A DNA stretch of 64,000 nt from an uncultured Clostridia bacterium (GCA_947631925.1 CANRNE010000006.1:1-64000); one strand, 5' to 3'. Positions 1 through 9,499 are shown, counted from the stretch's first letter. The notes: generated from the sequence alone by a model not told the origin. Translations and numbers: made by a program.

Positions 1-2
1 TC

Positions 3-74
3 TTCTCCTTCCTCATTCCCATGCTGCGCCTTCGCTACATCAAGCCCACCAACGTCATCAAAGCCAAGGAATGA
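3..74 (+). CDS. 3' end of a truncated CDS, possibly an FtsX/MacB-type ABC permease
   Basis: Open frame from the window edge ending ...FSFLIPMLRLRYIKPTNVIKAKE*; resembles the C-terminus of FtsX-like permeases (compare [13 protein letters not shown] at 49963). Confidence 0.4.
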   Translation, partial: FSFLIPMLRLRYIKPTNVIKAKE

Positions 75-88
75 CCGTAAAATTTGCC

Positions 89-118
89 CCAAAAGCGCAC
101 CCCTCGGTGCGCTTTTGG
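89..118 (+). terminator. Intrinsic terminator-like hairpin
   Basis: CCAAAAGCGCACC-cct(c)-GGTGCGCTTTTGG perfect stem directly after the truncated CDS. Confidence 0.6.
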
Positions 119-207
119 CATGCTCTTTCCCTCCCCCTTTTCTTGCAAAAAATGGGGTCTTTGCTCTCTTGCATCAAACGGGCAAGTGAGCGGTGAAAAT
201 TCCGTCG

Positions 208-237
208 TCATACGGGGTAGTCCTCTCCGCATACAAT
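208..237 (+). promoter_or_regulatory. Candidate sigma-E-type sporulation promoter upstream of yqfC
   Basis: TCATACG-N15-CATACAAT resembles the sigma-E -35/-10 pattern; the -10 matches CATACAMT; just upstream of yqfCD. Confidence 0.45.
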
Positions 238-244
238 AGGGCAA

Positions 245-502
245 ATGAGATTTCTCGATGAAATTCAGCGCTTGCTCGGCGCGGAGGGGGAGACCTCGCG
301 CGTGCAATACACCGTCGTGGACGGCAAGGGGGGCTACTTCCAGAACGTGAAGCGGCTCCCCGAATTTTCCTCGTCCGCAATCGTCCTGCGCGGGCGAAAG
401 GGGGCGGTGCGCGTGGAGGGAGAACATCTCACCCTCGGGAAATACGCGCTCGGCGACGTCGCCGTCTTCGGCAGTATCACCTCGGTGAGGCGGGAAGAAT
501 GA
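245..502 (+). CDS. yqfC: YabP/YqfC family sporulation protein
   Basis: 85 aa, YabP/YqfC-like, overlaps yqfD in the conserved yqfC-yqfD-phoH order. Confidence 0.8.
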   Translation: MRFLDEIQRLLGAEGETSRVQYTVVDGKGGYFQNVKRLPEFSSSAIVLRGRKGAVRVEGEHLTLGKYALGDVAVFGSITSVRREE

Positions 503-1344
503 ATTTGGGTTCGGTGGAGATTTGCATCGAGAGTCTGAGCGCACACCGCGCCGTCGAGAAGCTCTCCCGCGGGGGCGTGGAGGTACTTTCCGCGGAAAAT
601 CCGCAAAAAAACCGCATAGTTTTGCGCGTTGCCGCACGGGATATGCGAAAAAGTTTTGCAATTTTGCGCGGCGCGTGTTATAATATAAAGGGTGTGCGTC
701 CCCGCGGACTCGCGCGGGCAAAGGAAATTCTCATCCGTTCGGCGGGTCTTCTCGTCGGGGCGGTGTTCTTCGCCGTCGCCGTATTTTTTGCGATGGGGCG
801 CGTGCTCAAGGTGGAAATTGTCGGGAGCGGCGCATACTACGAACGGGAGGTGCGCGCCATCTTAAAGGAGGAGGGCGTGGGATTTTTCTCCCCCCTTCCC
901 AAGAGTTCGGGCGCGGTGACTGCCCGCATTCTCTCCCTTCCCCGCGTGGAATTCTGCTCGCTCAGCGGCGTGGGCGGCGTGCTCACCGTCCGCGTGGAGT
1001 GTGCGGAGGAGCTCGAAGTGCGCCCCGCCCTTCCCCTGCTTTCCCCCGCAGACGGCACCCTCGAGGAGCTCATCGTCCTTCGCGGCACCCCGCTTGTCTC
1101 CGTCGGAGAACGGGTGAGCGCGGGGCAGGAGCTCGTCTCTCCCGCGGCGGAGGGAAGCGCCGTCATCGCAACGGCCACGGTGTCCTTTCCCGTCTCGAGG
1201 GAGTATGCGCTCGGGGAGGGGGCGGCACGGGCGCAGGCGTTTCTCGATTTCGGGGAGATTTCCGCCCTGCATATGACAAAAACAAGTTCGGGCTGGCTCG
1301 TCGAGGGCGTCGCAAGGAAGACGGCTGCGTGCGGGCTCGGATAA
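499..1344 (+). CDS. yqfD: Sporulation protein YqfD
   Basis: Single-TM protein between yqfC and phoH. Confidence 0.85.
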   Translation: MNLGSVEICIESLSAHRAVEKLSRGGVEVLSAENPQKNRIVLRVAARDMRKSFAILRGACYNIKGVRPRGLARAKEILIRSAGLLVGAVFFAVAVFFAMGRVLKVEIVGSGAYYEREVRAILKEEGVGFFSPLPKSSGAVTARILSLPRVEFCSLSGVGGVLTVRVECAEELEVRPALPLLSPADGTLEELIVLRGTPLVSVGERVSAGQELVSPAAEGSAVIATATVSFPVSREYALGEGAARAQAFLDFGEISALHMTKTSSGWLVEGVARKTAACGLG

Positions 1345-1353
1345 GGAGGGTTC

Positions 1354-2340
1354 TTGATACAGACGGTAGAGACGGGTTCGTTGGAACGGCTCGGAAAAGT
1401 ACTCGGCGTATTTGACGCAAATCTCGATACAGTCGCGCGGGAGACGGGCGTCTCGGCGCGCGTGGAGGGGACAAGCATCGTCCTCGAGGGAGAGGAAGAA
1501 GCGGCAACCGTAGCCGCCGAGGTCATAAAGAGTCTGTTAAGGACGGTGGAAGCGGGCGAGGAAATCGACAAGACCCGCCTTTTGTACTGCATCGAACTCG
1601 CACGCGAGGGGCATGCCTCGGACATCGAGGGCATCATGACGGGCGTCGTCGCCGTCACCTCCCGCGGGAAGCCCGTCAAATGCAAGACGGTGGGGCAGAA
1701 GGCATATGTCGACGCCGTCCGCAGTCATACGGTGACCTTCGGGCTGGGGCCCGCAGGCACGGGGAAGACCTACCTTGCCGTCTGCCTTGCCGCGGCGGCA
1801 TACAAGGGGAAAGAGGTCGAGAAGATTATTCTCACCCGTCCCGCCGTCGAGGCGGGCGAAAAGCTCGGCTTCCTTCCCGGGGACTTGCAGACCAAAGTCG
1901 ACCCCTATCTTCGGCCGCTCTATGACGCCCTGCGCGACCTCTTCGGCCCCGAAACCTATGCAAAACTCATGGAGAAGGGCAACATCGAAGTCGCACCCCT
2001 CGCCTACATGCGGGGCAGGACGCTCTCGGACGCCTTTGTCATTCTCGACGAGGCACAGAACGCGACGCGGGAGCAGATGAAGATGTTCCTGACGCGCCTC
2101 GGAGAGGGGAGCAGAATGGTCGTCACGGGCGACCTCACCCAGACCGACCTTCCCGAGGGCAAGACGAGCGGGCTCCGCCACGCCGTGAAAATTCTCGAAA
2201 ATGTGGAGGACATCGGCGTCGTCCGTCTCACGGAGAAGGACGTCGTGCGCCATCCGCTCGTGTCGAAAATCGTGCGCGCCTATGAGGCGGACGAGAACAG
2301 AAAATCAGAGGAAAAACGCAAGAAGGGGGAGAAAAAGTGA
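1354..2340 (+). CDS. phoH: PhoH family P-loop protein
   Basis: GPAGTGKTYLAV Walker A; RPAVEAGEKLGFLPGDL, LDEAQNAT motifs; TTG start. Confidence 0.93.
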   Translation: MIQTVETGSLERLGKVLGVFDANLDTVARETGVSARVEGTSIVLEGEEEAATVAAEVIKSLLRTVEAGEEIDKTRLLYCIELAREGHASDIEGIMTGVVAVTSRGKPVKCKTVGQKAYVDAVRSHTVTFGLGPAGTGKTYLAVCLAAAAYKGKEVEKIILTRPAVEAGEKLGFLPGDLQTKVDPYLRPLYDALRDLFGPETYAKLMEKGNIEVAPLAYMRGRTLSDAFVILDEAQNATREQMKMFLTRLGEGSRMVVTGDLTQTDLPEGKTSGLRHAVKILENVEDIGVVRLTEKDVVRHPLVSKIVRAYEADENRKSEEKRKKGEKK

Positions 2341-3845
2341 AGATTTTCGCCAACAAAACACTCAAAGAGGAGCGGAAAGAGGAGCGCGGAAAACTCGTCG
2401 CGGCGGGTTTTTTGTTCGCCGCCTGCTATCTCTTCATTCTGCTCTGCACCTTCATCCTTCTCGTCGTCCGCGGCGGGGCGGGCTGGAAGGAGTACATCGC
2501 CGCCAACTATGAGAGGGAGATTTCGCTCGTTCTCAGTCTCTTCGTGCTCACCGCCATCATCTACCTCTACTTCTACTTCGAGGACAGAAAATTCCTCTGC
2601 GCACCGGGGAATATCCTGCTCTTTTTCACCATTCTCACCTTCACGGGGATTGTATGCACCGTCTGGAGCGAGCTCGTCACGCCCTATTATTACACCCGTC
2701 CCTATGCCCTGTTTGCGCTCCTCTGCCTCTTCCTCATGGGGAGAAGGCACGCGCTCTTCCTCAACGCCGTATTCGTGCTCTTCATGTTCTCCCTCGACAT
2801 CTTCGCGGGGGACATGGTGAGCGTCACCGATATCCGTATTTACTCCACCCTGCTCATCGGCTTTGCCGACGGCACGCTCGCGGTCTTCTTGTCGAGCAAG
2901 GTGCGCACCCGTCTCCGCCTTCTCCTCGTCGGCGTATTCCTGTCCGTGCCCACCATGCTCGCCGTCTTTATCTTTCAGATTCCCATCGCCGAGAACGACG
3001 TCATCGACTATTTCTCCGCCGCGGGTTTTCAGGTGCTCGGCTGCCTCACGTCCACCGTGCTCGCCCTCGCGTTCATGCCTGTCTTCGAGGGAATCTTCAA
3101 CCGCCTGACGCCCTTCCGTCTGCGCGAACTCACGAGCACGAATGCGCCCATCCTCGTCCGACTCAGAGAGGAGGCGCCCGGGACCTTCAACCACTCCCTC
3201 ATCGTCGCCCAGCTCGCCGAGACCTGCGCCGTCGCGATAGGGGAGAATGCCGAACTTGCCCGCGCCGCGGCATACTACCATGACGTCGGCAAGCTCAAGC
3301 AGCCCGACTGCTTCACCGAAAATCAGACCGATTACAACATCCATGACGAGATTACGCCAGAGCTCTCCGCGGACATCATCCGCTCGCACGCCAAGGACGG
3401 CTATGAGCTCATCTTGAAGGCCCACCTACCCAAAGTGATTGCCGACGTCGCCCTCGAGCACCACGGCACCCTGCCCATCAAGTACTTCTATGACAAGGCG
3501 GTCCGCTATGCGGGGGACGCGGATATCAAGGATTTCTCCTATCTCGGACCCACGCCGCGCACGAGAATCGCCGCCATCGTCATGGTCGCCGACGCGGTGG
3601 AGGCCGCAACCCGTGCGAGCGCCGACCGCTCTCCCGACAACGTGGAGAAGGTGTGCCGCTCCATCATCGAGGAGCGCATGGACCTCGACCAGTTTGACAA
3701 CTGCGACATCTCGATGCGGGAGCTGAACGTCATCAAACAGACGCTCGTCGAGGCGCTCTCCGGCGTCCATCACCACCGCGTGGAGTATCCCTCCATCCGC
3801 TTCAACCGCGACAGAAAGGCCGTCAAGGAGGACAAAGATGAGTAA
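2337..3845 (+). CDS. YqfF/PgpH-like 7TM HD-domain protein (c-di-AMP phosphodiesterase family), shortened N-terminus
   Basis: Multiple TM helices followed by an HD domain (NHSL, YHDVGK, EHHGT, ADAVEAATR); no large extracellular HDED domain. Confidence 0.85.
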   Translation: MKIFANKTLKEERKEERGKLVAAGFLFAACYLFILLCTFILLVVRGGAGWKEYIAANYEREISLVLSLFVLTAIIYLYFYFEDRKFLCAPGNILLFFTILTFTGIVCTVWSELVTPYYYTRPYALFALLCLFLMGRRHALFLNAVFVLFMFSLDIFAGDMVSVTDIRIYSTLLIGFADGTLAVFLSSKVRTRLRLLLVGVFLSVPTMLAVFIFQIPIAENDVIDYFSAAGFQVLGCLTSTVLALAFMPVFEGIFNRLTPFRLRELTSTNAPILVRLREEAPGTFNHSLIVAQLAETCAVAIGENAELARAAAYYHDVGKLKQPDCFTENQTDYNIHDEITPELSADIIRSHAKDGYELILKAHLPKVIADVALEHHGTLPIKYFYDKAVRYAGDADIKDFSYLGPTPRTRIAAIVMVADAVEAATRASADRSPDNVEKVCRSIIEERMDLDQFDNCDISMRELNVIKQTLVEALSGVHHHRVEYPSIRFNRDRKAVKEDKDE

Positions 3846-4332
3846 GTTTCTCATCGACTGCGACAGCCTCCCCGCGGGGCGGCGGCGCATCCTCTCCCAA
3901 GCGCTCTCCGAGGTCTGTACCTCGGACATGCCCCTCGTGCTTGAGCTCGTGTTCGTCTCCGCAGAGGAGATAAAGACCCTCAATCGGGAAAAGCGCGGCG
4001 TGGACAGCGTCACCGACGTGTTGAGTTTTCCCGCCATGAATTTGCAGGCGGGCGCGCCTCTTTTCTCCCGCGAGCATACCGATTGCATCGAGACGGGGAA
4101 ATTTTTGCACGGGAGCAGACTGTACCTCGGCAGTGTCGCCATCTGCCGCGCACGGGCGGAGGAGCAGGCGGCGGAGTATGGGCACAGCCTGGAGCGGGAG
4201 ATTTTCTACCTCGCCGTCCACGGTGCCCTCCACTGCCTCGGCTACGACCACGAACGAGAGGACGACCGCGCCGAAATGCGCGAAAAAGAGGAATATGTCA
4301 TGAAAAAAATGCACCTCGGGAGGGGAGAATGA
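3838..4332 (+). CDS. ybeY: rRNA maturation RNase YbeY
   Basis: HGALHCLGYDHE zinc motif; NREKRGVDSVTDVLSFP. Confidence 0.95.
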   Translation: MSKFLIDCDSLPAGRRRILSQALSEVCTSDMPLVLELVFVSAEEIKTLNREKRGVDSVTDVLSFPAMNLQAGAPLFSREHTDCIETGKFLHGSRLYLGSVAICRARAEEQAAEYGHSLEREIFYLAVHGALHCLGYDHEREDDRAEMREKEEYVMKKMHLGRGE

Positions 4333-5213
4333 GAAGCGGGACGGTCGCCGTCATCGGCAGAGCGAATGCGGGCAAGAGCACCCTCATCAACGTGCTCGTG
4401 GGGGAAAAAGTCGCCATTGTCTCCCCCAAGCCGCAGACCACGCGGGACAGAATTTTAGGCGTACTCACGCGCGAGGACTACCAGATTGCCTTCGTCGACA
4501 CGCCGGGCATCTACCGTCGGCGCAACGAGCTCACCGCGCGCATGATGAAGACGACGGAGACGACCTCTAAGGAAGTGGACGCCATCCTCTTCGTCCACGA
4601 CGGGCATGCGGGCGTCACGGAGGAGGACGTCGCCCTCATGAAAAAATACGCCTCGCTCGGGCTCCCCATGATTATCGCCTACACCAAGACGGACATCATG
4701 CCCAAGGAGAACATTCCCGCCGACGCGCAGACCCTCTTTGAGGGGGGCGTAACCGCGGACGTGTACCCCGTGTCCGCGAGACGGGGCAGAAATCTCAAAA
4801 AACTCGAGCGCGCGATTGCGGACATGCTCCCCGAGGGCGACCCGCTCTTCCCCGAGGACGTCGTCTCCGACCGCAGCGAAAAATTCATGGTCGCCGAGCT
4901 CATGCGGGAGAAGATTCTCTTAAAGTATGAGAAGGAGATTCCCCACGGCGTGGCGATTGTCGTCAATACCTTCGAGAAGCACGGAAACGGCGCATACGAG
5001 GTCAACCTCGACATCGTCTGCGAGAAGAAGAACCACAAGGCCATTCTCATCGGGAAACAGGGGCAGGCGCTCAAGGAAGTCGCCTCCTTTGCCCGCAAGG
5101 ACATGGAGAAATTCCTCGGCGCGAAAGTTTTCCTCACGGTGTACGTCAAGGTCCGCGAGGACTGGCGGGACAGCGCGCCCCTTCTCAAAGAGTTGGGCTA
5201 CGAAGAGGAATAG
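4329..5213 (+). CDS. era: GTPase Era
   Basis: GRANAGKSTLINVLVGEKVAIVSPKPQTTRDRILG and C-terminal KH domain; ATGA overlap with ybeY; upstream ORF extension ignored. Confidence 0.96.
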   Translation: MRSGTVAVIGRANAGKSTLINVLVGEKVAIVSPKPQTTRDRILGVLTREDYQIAFVDTPGIYRRRNELTARMMKTTETTSKEVDAILFVHDGHAGVTEEDVALMKKYASLGLPMIIAYTKTDIMPKENIPADAQTLFEGGVTADVYPVSARRGRNLKKLERAIADMLPEGDPLFPEDVVSDRSEKFMVAELMREKILLKYEKEIPHGVAIVVNTFEKHGNGAYEVNLDIVCEKKNHKAILIGKQGQALKEVASFARKDMEKFLGAKVFLTVYVKVREDWRDSAPLLKELGYEEE

Positions 5214-5249
5214 ACGTATGATTTTTGCGCATCGCCGCATACTGTTTGC

Positions 5250-5348
5250 ATGAAAGAGGGCGGAAAGAGCGCAAAGGAAATCGCATGGGAATTGTTCCGC
5301 GAGACGGGCAATTTCTCCTATTATATGCTCTATAAACGGCTGAAATAG
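5250..5348 (+). CDS. YqzL-like small protein
   Basis: 32 aa MKEGGKSAKEIAWELFRETGNFSYYMLYKRLK; YqzL-type pattern in its usual place between era and recO. Confidence 0.6.
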   Translation: MKEGGKSAKEIAWELFRETGNFSYYMLYKRLK

Positions 5349-5363
5349 CCGACGGGAAAGGAT

Positions 5364-6080
5364 ATGGACGTCAAGGCGGACGGGCTCGTGCTGCGCAGCA
5401 CGGACTACGGCGAAAACGACAAGATGGTTACCCTTCTCACCGCGGAACACGGGAAGTTGAGCGCGGCGGTGAAGGGGGTGCGAAAGGCGGGGGCGAAACT
5501 TCGGTTTGCCTGCCAGCCTTTTTGTTTCGCCGAATACGTCTTCGCGGGGCGATGCGGAAGATTCACCGTCACGCAGGCCTCCCTGCACAACGGATTTTAC
5601 GACATCCGCAACTCCGTCGAGGCATACTACGCCGCCGCGGGCATTCTCGAGGTCGCGGACGCCCTTGCGCGGGAAGAACTTCCCGCACCCACCCTGCTCG
5701 TCTGCGCGGTGGAGGCGCTCGAGGCCATCGACGGCGGGGTAGTCGCTCCCGCCCTCGCCCGTTTTTTGTTTGAGGCGGCATCCCTCGCGGGCTATCCCGT
5801 CACGGCGGAGGAACTTTGCCCCGTCTGCGGCAGAAAGATTGCGGGCAGGCGGTATTTCGACATGGCAAGCGGCTCTTTCAACTGCGCCGACTGCGCCGTC
5901 GGCGTCCCCGCAAGCCCCTCCACCCATGCCCTGTTACGCAAGTTTTCGGGCAAATCCGTCCCCGACGAGGAGACGGAAGGCGGCGCCGTCCGCGCCGTCC
6001 GCCTTCTCCGGACGTACCTCTCCTACCAGACCGATTGTCCCTTCGAAACCCTCGCCCAATCCGCCGACCTTCTCGGGTGA
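5364..6080 (+). CDS. recO: DNA repair protein RecO
   Basis: RecO N-terminal OB fold (VLRSTDYGENDKMVTLLT) and CxxC zinc motif (CPVCGRK...CADC). Confidence 0.92.
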   Translation: MDVKADGLVLRSTDYGENDKMVTLLTAEHGKLSAAVKGVRKAGAKLRFACQPFCFAEYVFAGRCGRFTVTQASLHNGFYDIRNSVEAYYAAAGILEVADALAREELPAPTLLVCAVEALEAIDGGVVAPALARFLFEAASLAGYPVTAEELCPVCGRKIAGRRYFDMASGSFNCADCAVGVPASPSTHALLRKFSGKSVPDEETEGGAVRAVRLLRTYLSYQTDCPFETLAQSADLLG

Positions 6081-6180
6081 AGAAAGGGCTGCGAGGCAAG
6101 GCCTCCCGGCGGAGGTCTTTCCCTCCCCCCCCTTATACCTGAAGTGGGAGGAAGCCCGCATCGCGGGCAGGTAGGGGGTG

Positions 6181-6362
6181 CCATTTCCAAATAATGTGCG
6201 CGAGCAAAACCACGCTTTTGCGCTGCGCGCCTCAATTTGCAACGCCACCGCAGGCTTATTGTCCGATGAAACAGTAACGCTTGTGCGGCTAAGAGCGGGA
6301 GAAGGTACGGACGCCCATCCGCTCGACGAAAAGATTTCCGCAGGAAAGATTTTCGCCGAAAC
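6181..6362 (-). repeat. Structured intergenic repeat family 1, copy A
   Basis: Shares long near-identical blocks with 33908-34082 and, inverted, with 31733-32192. Confidence 0.85.
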
Positions 6363-6396
6363 AAAGAGAAATTTTTTATTTTTTCTTCAAAATCGA

Positions 6397-6425
6397 TTGA
6401 CAAGTCTTTCCGACTGTGGTACACT
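6397..6425 (+). promoter_or_regulatory. Sigma-A type promoter for rpmG-secE-nusG
   Basis: TTGACA-N17-TACACT. Confidence 0.75.
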
Positions 6426-6476
6426 CATCTTACGCACCTGACGGGGTGTAATTTTTTTGTATGGAGTTTTCACACC

Positions 6477-6641
6477 ATGGCTGTCAAATCCACGAGACTC
6501 AAGATTACCTTTGAGTGTACCGAGTGCAAGAACAGAAATTACGACAGTTTCAAGAACAAGAGGAACGATCCCGACCGTCTTGAGCTCAAGAAGTATTGCC
6601 CGACGTGCAAGAAGCACACCGTGCATAAGGAATCCAAGTAA
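6477..6641 (+). CDS. rpmG: 50S ribosomal protein L33 (zinc-type)
   Basis: 54 aa [54 protein letters not shown]. Confidence 0.95.
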   Translation: MAVKSTRLKITFECTECKNRNYDSFKNKRNDPDRLELKKYCPTCKKHTVHKESK

Positions 6642-6666
6642 GCGCGCGGCGCACACGGAGAAAATT

Positions 6667-6954
6667 ATGGCAAAGTCCAACGAGAAAGATCTCGACAAGA
6701 AGACGAACGAAAAGCCGAACGACAGGCCCGAGAAAAAGGATAAAAACGCCCAACCCAACGTCTTTGTCCGCATGGGCAGAAGGCTCAAGGAGACGTTCTC
6801 CGAACTTAAGCGCGTGACGTGGCCCAAACTGCCCGACGCGCTCAAGGCCACCGGCGTCGTGCTCGTCATCGTGCTCATCTTCACGGTGCTCGTGACGGGC
6901 GTCAACTACGGTTTTTCCGAACTTCTCAAGCTGCTCAGCGAAGCGGGAGCATAA
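6667..6954 (+). CDS. secE: Preprotein translocase subunit SecE
   Basis: RRLKETFSELKRVTWPK plus one TM helix; between rpmG and nusG. Confidence 0.94.
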   Translation: MAKSNEKDLDKKTNEKPNDRPEKKDKNAQPNVFVRMGRRLKETFSELKRVTWPKLPDALKATGVVLVIVLIFTVLVTGVNYGFSELLKLLSEAGA

Positions 6955-6957
6955 GAG

Positions 6958-7527
6958 ATGATACCGAGCGCGGATACAGAGCCGAAGTGGTACATTCTGC
7001 ACACCTACTCGGGCTACGAGTCCATGGTGCGGGAGAGCCTTTTCCGTCTCATTGAAAACAACAATTTGAGCGACCAGATAGTGGACGTCAAGATTCCGAC
7101 GGAGCAAACCATCGAGGAGAAGGCGAACGGCAAGAAGAAAGTCGTCGAGCGCAAGCTCCTTCCCTGCTACGTCTTTATCAAGATGTGCTATTCCAACCAG
7201 CTGTGGTATCTCGTCACCAACACGAGAGGAGTCACGGGGTTCGTCGGCCCGCAGGGCCGTCCCATTCCCATGAAGGATGAGGAGATTCGCAAGATGCGCC
7301 TCGAGGACTACGTCGTGGACGCGGACTTCAAGGCGGGCGACAGGGTCTCCATCGACAACGGCCCCCTCGAGGGGTTCATCGGCACCCTCAAGGAAGTCAA
7401 CGACGAGACGCAGCGCGCCAAAGTCACCATCGTCATGTTCGGACGCGAACAGGACGTCGAGGTGGAGTATGTCCAGATGACGAAAATCTCCGCCGACGCC
7501 GTCGAGATTCCCCGCGAAGAGGACTGA
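6958..7527 (+). CDS. nusG: Transcription termination/antitermination protein NusG
   Basis: KWYILHTYSGYE; GFVGPQGRPIPM; KOW domain. Confidence 0.96.
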   Translation: MIPSADTEPKWYILHTYSGYESMVRESLFRLIENNNLSDQIVDVKIPTEQTIEEKANGKKKVVERKLLPCYVFIKMCYSNQLWYLVTNTRGVTGFVGPQGRPIPMKDEEIRKMRLEDYVVDADFKAGDRVSIDNGPLEGFIGTLKEVNDETQRAKVTIVMFGREQDVEVEYVQMTKISADAVEIPREED

Positions 7528-7551
7528 ATATTTCGCAAAATTTCTTTGCGC

Positions 7552-7604
7552 GGCAAATTGTGTGAAACGGCAAAACGCGATTTTTGCTTTTTCCGAAAAT
7601 AGCA
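7552..7604 (+). repeat. Partial, degenerate unit of repeat family 1 (right hairpin)
   Basis: GCAAATTGTGTGAAACGGCAAAACGCGATTTTTGCTTTTTCC aligns to the right end of the units at 23965-24175 and 31733-32192. Confidence 0.5.
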
Positions 7605-7608
7605 TTTC

Positions 7609-7649
7609 TGTGGGAGACGGTAAATTTTTCTGCCGCCAATACAACCACA
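7609..7649 (+). promoter_or_regulatory. Candidate L1-binding-type leader hairpin upstream of rplK
   Basis: TGTGGGAGACGG...CCGCC...CCACA stem closing just before the rplK ribosome binding site. Confidence 0.35.
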
Positions 7650-7665
7650 AAGGAGATAAAATTTT

Positions 7666-8091
7666 ATGGCAAAGAAGGTAACCGCAGTCGTCAAGCTGCA
7701 GCTTCCTGCCGGGAAAGCGACCCCCGGTCCCCCCGTCGGTTCGACGCTGGGCCCTCACGGCATCAACATCCCCGGCTTCACGAAGGAATTCAACGCCAAG
7801 ACGGCGCATCAGGAGGGACTCATCATCCCCGTCGTCATGACGATCTATCAGGACCGTTCCTTCACATTCGTCCTCAAGACCCCGCCCGCACCCGTCCTCA
7901 TCAAGAAGGCGCTCGGGCTCGAGACCGCCTCCGCTACGCCCAACAAAGTCAAAGTGGGCAAGCTCACGAAGGCGCAGGTCGAAGAAATTGCAAAGACGAA
8001 AATGCCCGACCTCAACTGCTCCACGCTCGAGAGCGCGATGAGCATGATTAAGGGCACCGCCCGCAGCATGGGCATCACCGTAGAGGAATGA
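7666..8091 (+). CDS. rplK: 50S ribosomal protein L11
   Basis: L11 sequence ([23 protein letters not shown]). Confidence 0.97.
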   Translation: MAKKVTAVVKLQLPAGKATPGPPVGSTLGPHGINIPGFTKEFNAKTAHQEGLIIPVVMTIYQDRSFTFVLKTPPAPVLIKKALGLETASATPNKVKVGKLTKAQVEEIAKTKMPDLNCSTLESAMSMIKGTARSMGITVEE

Positions 8092-8104
8092 GGAGGGAAG
8101 CGCA

Positions 8105-8794
8105 ATGAGTATGGGTAAGAAATACGCGGACAGCCTCAAGTCCTATGAGAAGACCAAGCAGTACGATGCGGCGGAGGCCATGAACATCGTCCTCGCCAAC
8201 GCAAAGGCGAAGTTCGATGAGACGGTGGAGCTCCACATCCGTCTCGGCATCGACCCGAGACAGGCAGACCAGCAGGTCCGCGGCGTGCTCGTCCTCCCCA
8301 ACGGTACGGGCAAAACGAAGAAGGTTCTCGTCGTCGCCAAGGGCGAACGCGCGGATGCGGCGCTTGCGGCAGGTGCGGATTTCGTCGGCGCGGAGGAGAT
8401 GATTCAGAAGATTCAGACCGAGAACTGGTTTGGCTTCGATGTCATGATTACCACCCCCGACATGATGGGCGTCGTCGGCCGTATCGGCCGTCTGCTCGGC
8501 CCCAAGGGCCTCATGCCCAACCCCAAGTCGGGCACCGTCACGATGGACGTCGCCAAGGCAGTCGCTGAGGTCAAAGCAGGTAAGGTGGAGTACCGTCTCG
8601 ACAAGACGGCCATCATTCACTGCCCCATCGGCAAGCGGAGCTTCGGCGCCGAGAAACTGATGGAGAACTTCACCGCCCTCATGGACGCCATCATCAAGGC
8701 GAAACCCGCCGCGGCGAAGGGCCAGTACGTCAAGAGCGTCACGCTCACCTCGACGATGGGCCCCGGCGTCAAAGTGGCGTACACGAGAGGGTAA
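8105..8794 (+). CDS. rplA: 50S ribosomal protein L1
   Basis: L1 sequence ([17 protein letters not shown]). Confidence 0.97.
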   Translation: MSMGKKYADSLKSYEKTKQYDAAEAMNIVLANAKAKFDETVELHIRLGIDPRQADQQVRGVLVLPNGTGKTKKVLVVAKGERADAALAAGADFVGAEEMIQKIQTENWFGFDVMITTPDMMGVVGRIGRLLGPKGLMPNPKSGTVTMDVAKAVAEVKAGKVEYRLDKTAIIHCPIGKRSFGAEKLMENFTALMDAIIKAKPAAAKGQYVKSVTLTSTMGPGVKVAYTRG

Positions 8795-8811
8795 AATCCT
8801 CGCAAAATCGC

Positions 8812-8841
8812 TTGACAAAGCGGGCGACTTTGTGTTAGGAT
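8812..8841 (+). promoter_or_regulatory. Promoter of rplJL
   Basis: TTGACA-N18-TAGGAT. Confidence 0.6.
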
Positions 8842-8860
8842 GAAAGAGAAGAAAAAATTC

Positions 8861-8963
8861 GACCGCAGACAACGGGTGCCAACCGCTCAATATCCCGTCG
8901 AGGTCGGGCATCTTAAAGGGATTTAAGACTCGCTCCGTACTGTCTGCGTACGGAGCTTTTATT
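8861..8963 (+). promoter_or_regulatory. L10 leader (rplJ attenuator)
   Basis: Terminator GCTCCGTAC-tgtctgc-GTACGGAGC-TTTTATTT; its loop TGTCTGCG is complementary to upstream CGCAGACA; directly before rplJ. Confidence 0.8.
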
Positions 8964-8980
8964 TCAAACAGGAGGTAACC

Positions 8981-9478
8981 ATGTCGGCAAATTTCGATGC
9001 AAAGAAAGTCGTCGTCGAAGAGATTAAAGAGAAAATCTCCGCGGCAAAGTCGGTCGTCATCGCGCATTACGACCGTCTGACCGTCAAAGAAGTCACCGAC
9101 CTGCGCAACAAGTTCAGAGCCGCTTCCTGCGAATACAAGGTGTACAAAAACACCTTGGTGCGCAAAGCGTTCGACGAACTCGGGGTCACGGCATTCGACA
9201 ACGACTTGAACGGCGCGACGGCGTTCGTGTTCTGCCCCGATGAGACGAGCGGCTGCTCCATCATCGCCAAGGCTGTCAAGGACACGCCCGTCCTCGCGGA
9301 CAAAATCGTCCCGAAGAGCGCATATGTCAACGGCGCTTACGTGGACGCGGAAGGCGTGAAGAAACTCGCGGCGATTCCCTCGAGAGAGGTGCTCATCGCA
9401 AAGATGCTCGGCTGCTTGCAGTCGCCCATCGCAAACCTTGCGTTCGTCATCAAAGCGATCGCAGACCAAAAATCATAA
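8981..9478 (+). CDS. rplJ: 50S ribosomal protein L10
   Basis: L10 sequence following the leader. Confidence 0.95.
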   Translation: MSANFDAKKVVVEEIKEKISAAKSVVIAHYDRLTVKEVTDLRNKFRAASCEYKVYKNTLVRKAFDELGVTAFDNDLNGATAFVFCPDETSGCSIIAKAVKDTPVLADKIVPKSAYVNGAYVDAEGVKKLAAIPSREVLIAKMLGCLQSPIANLAFVIKAIADQKS

Positions 9479-9499
9479 AAAAATCGGAGGATACCAAAA

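Noticed and set aside
2280-3425. 381-aa acidic minus-strand ORF
   Set aside because: Antisense shadow of the yqfF-like gene; composition (E/D/G-rich) is typical of reverse reading of hydrophobic TM codons.
8075-9469. 464-aa minus-strand ORF
   Set aside because: Antisense to rplA, the L10 leader and rplJ; no recognisable motifs.
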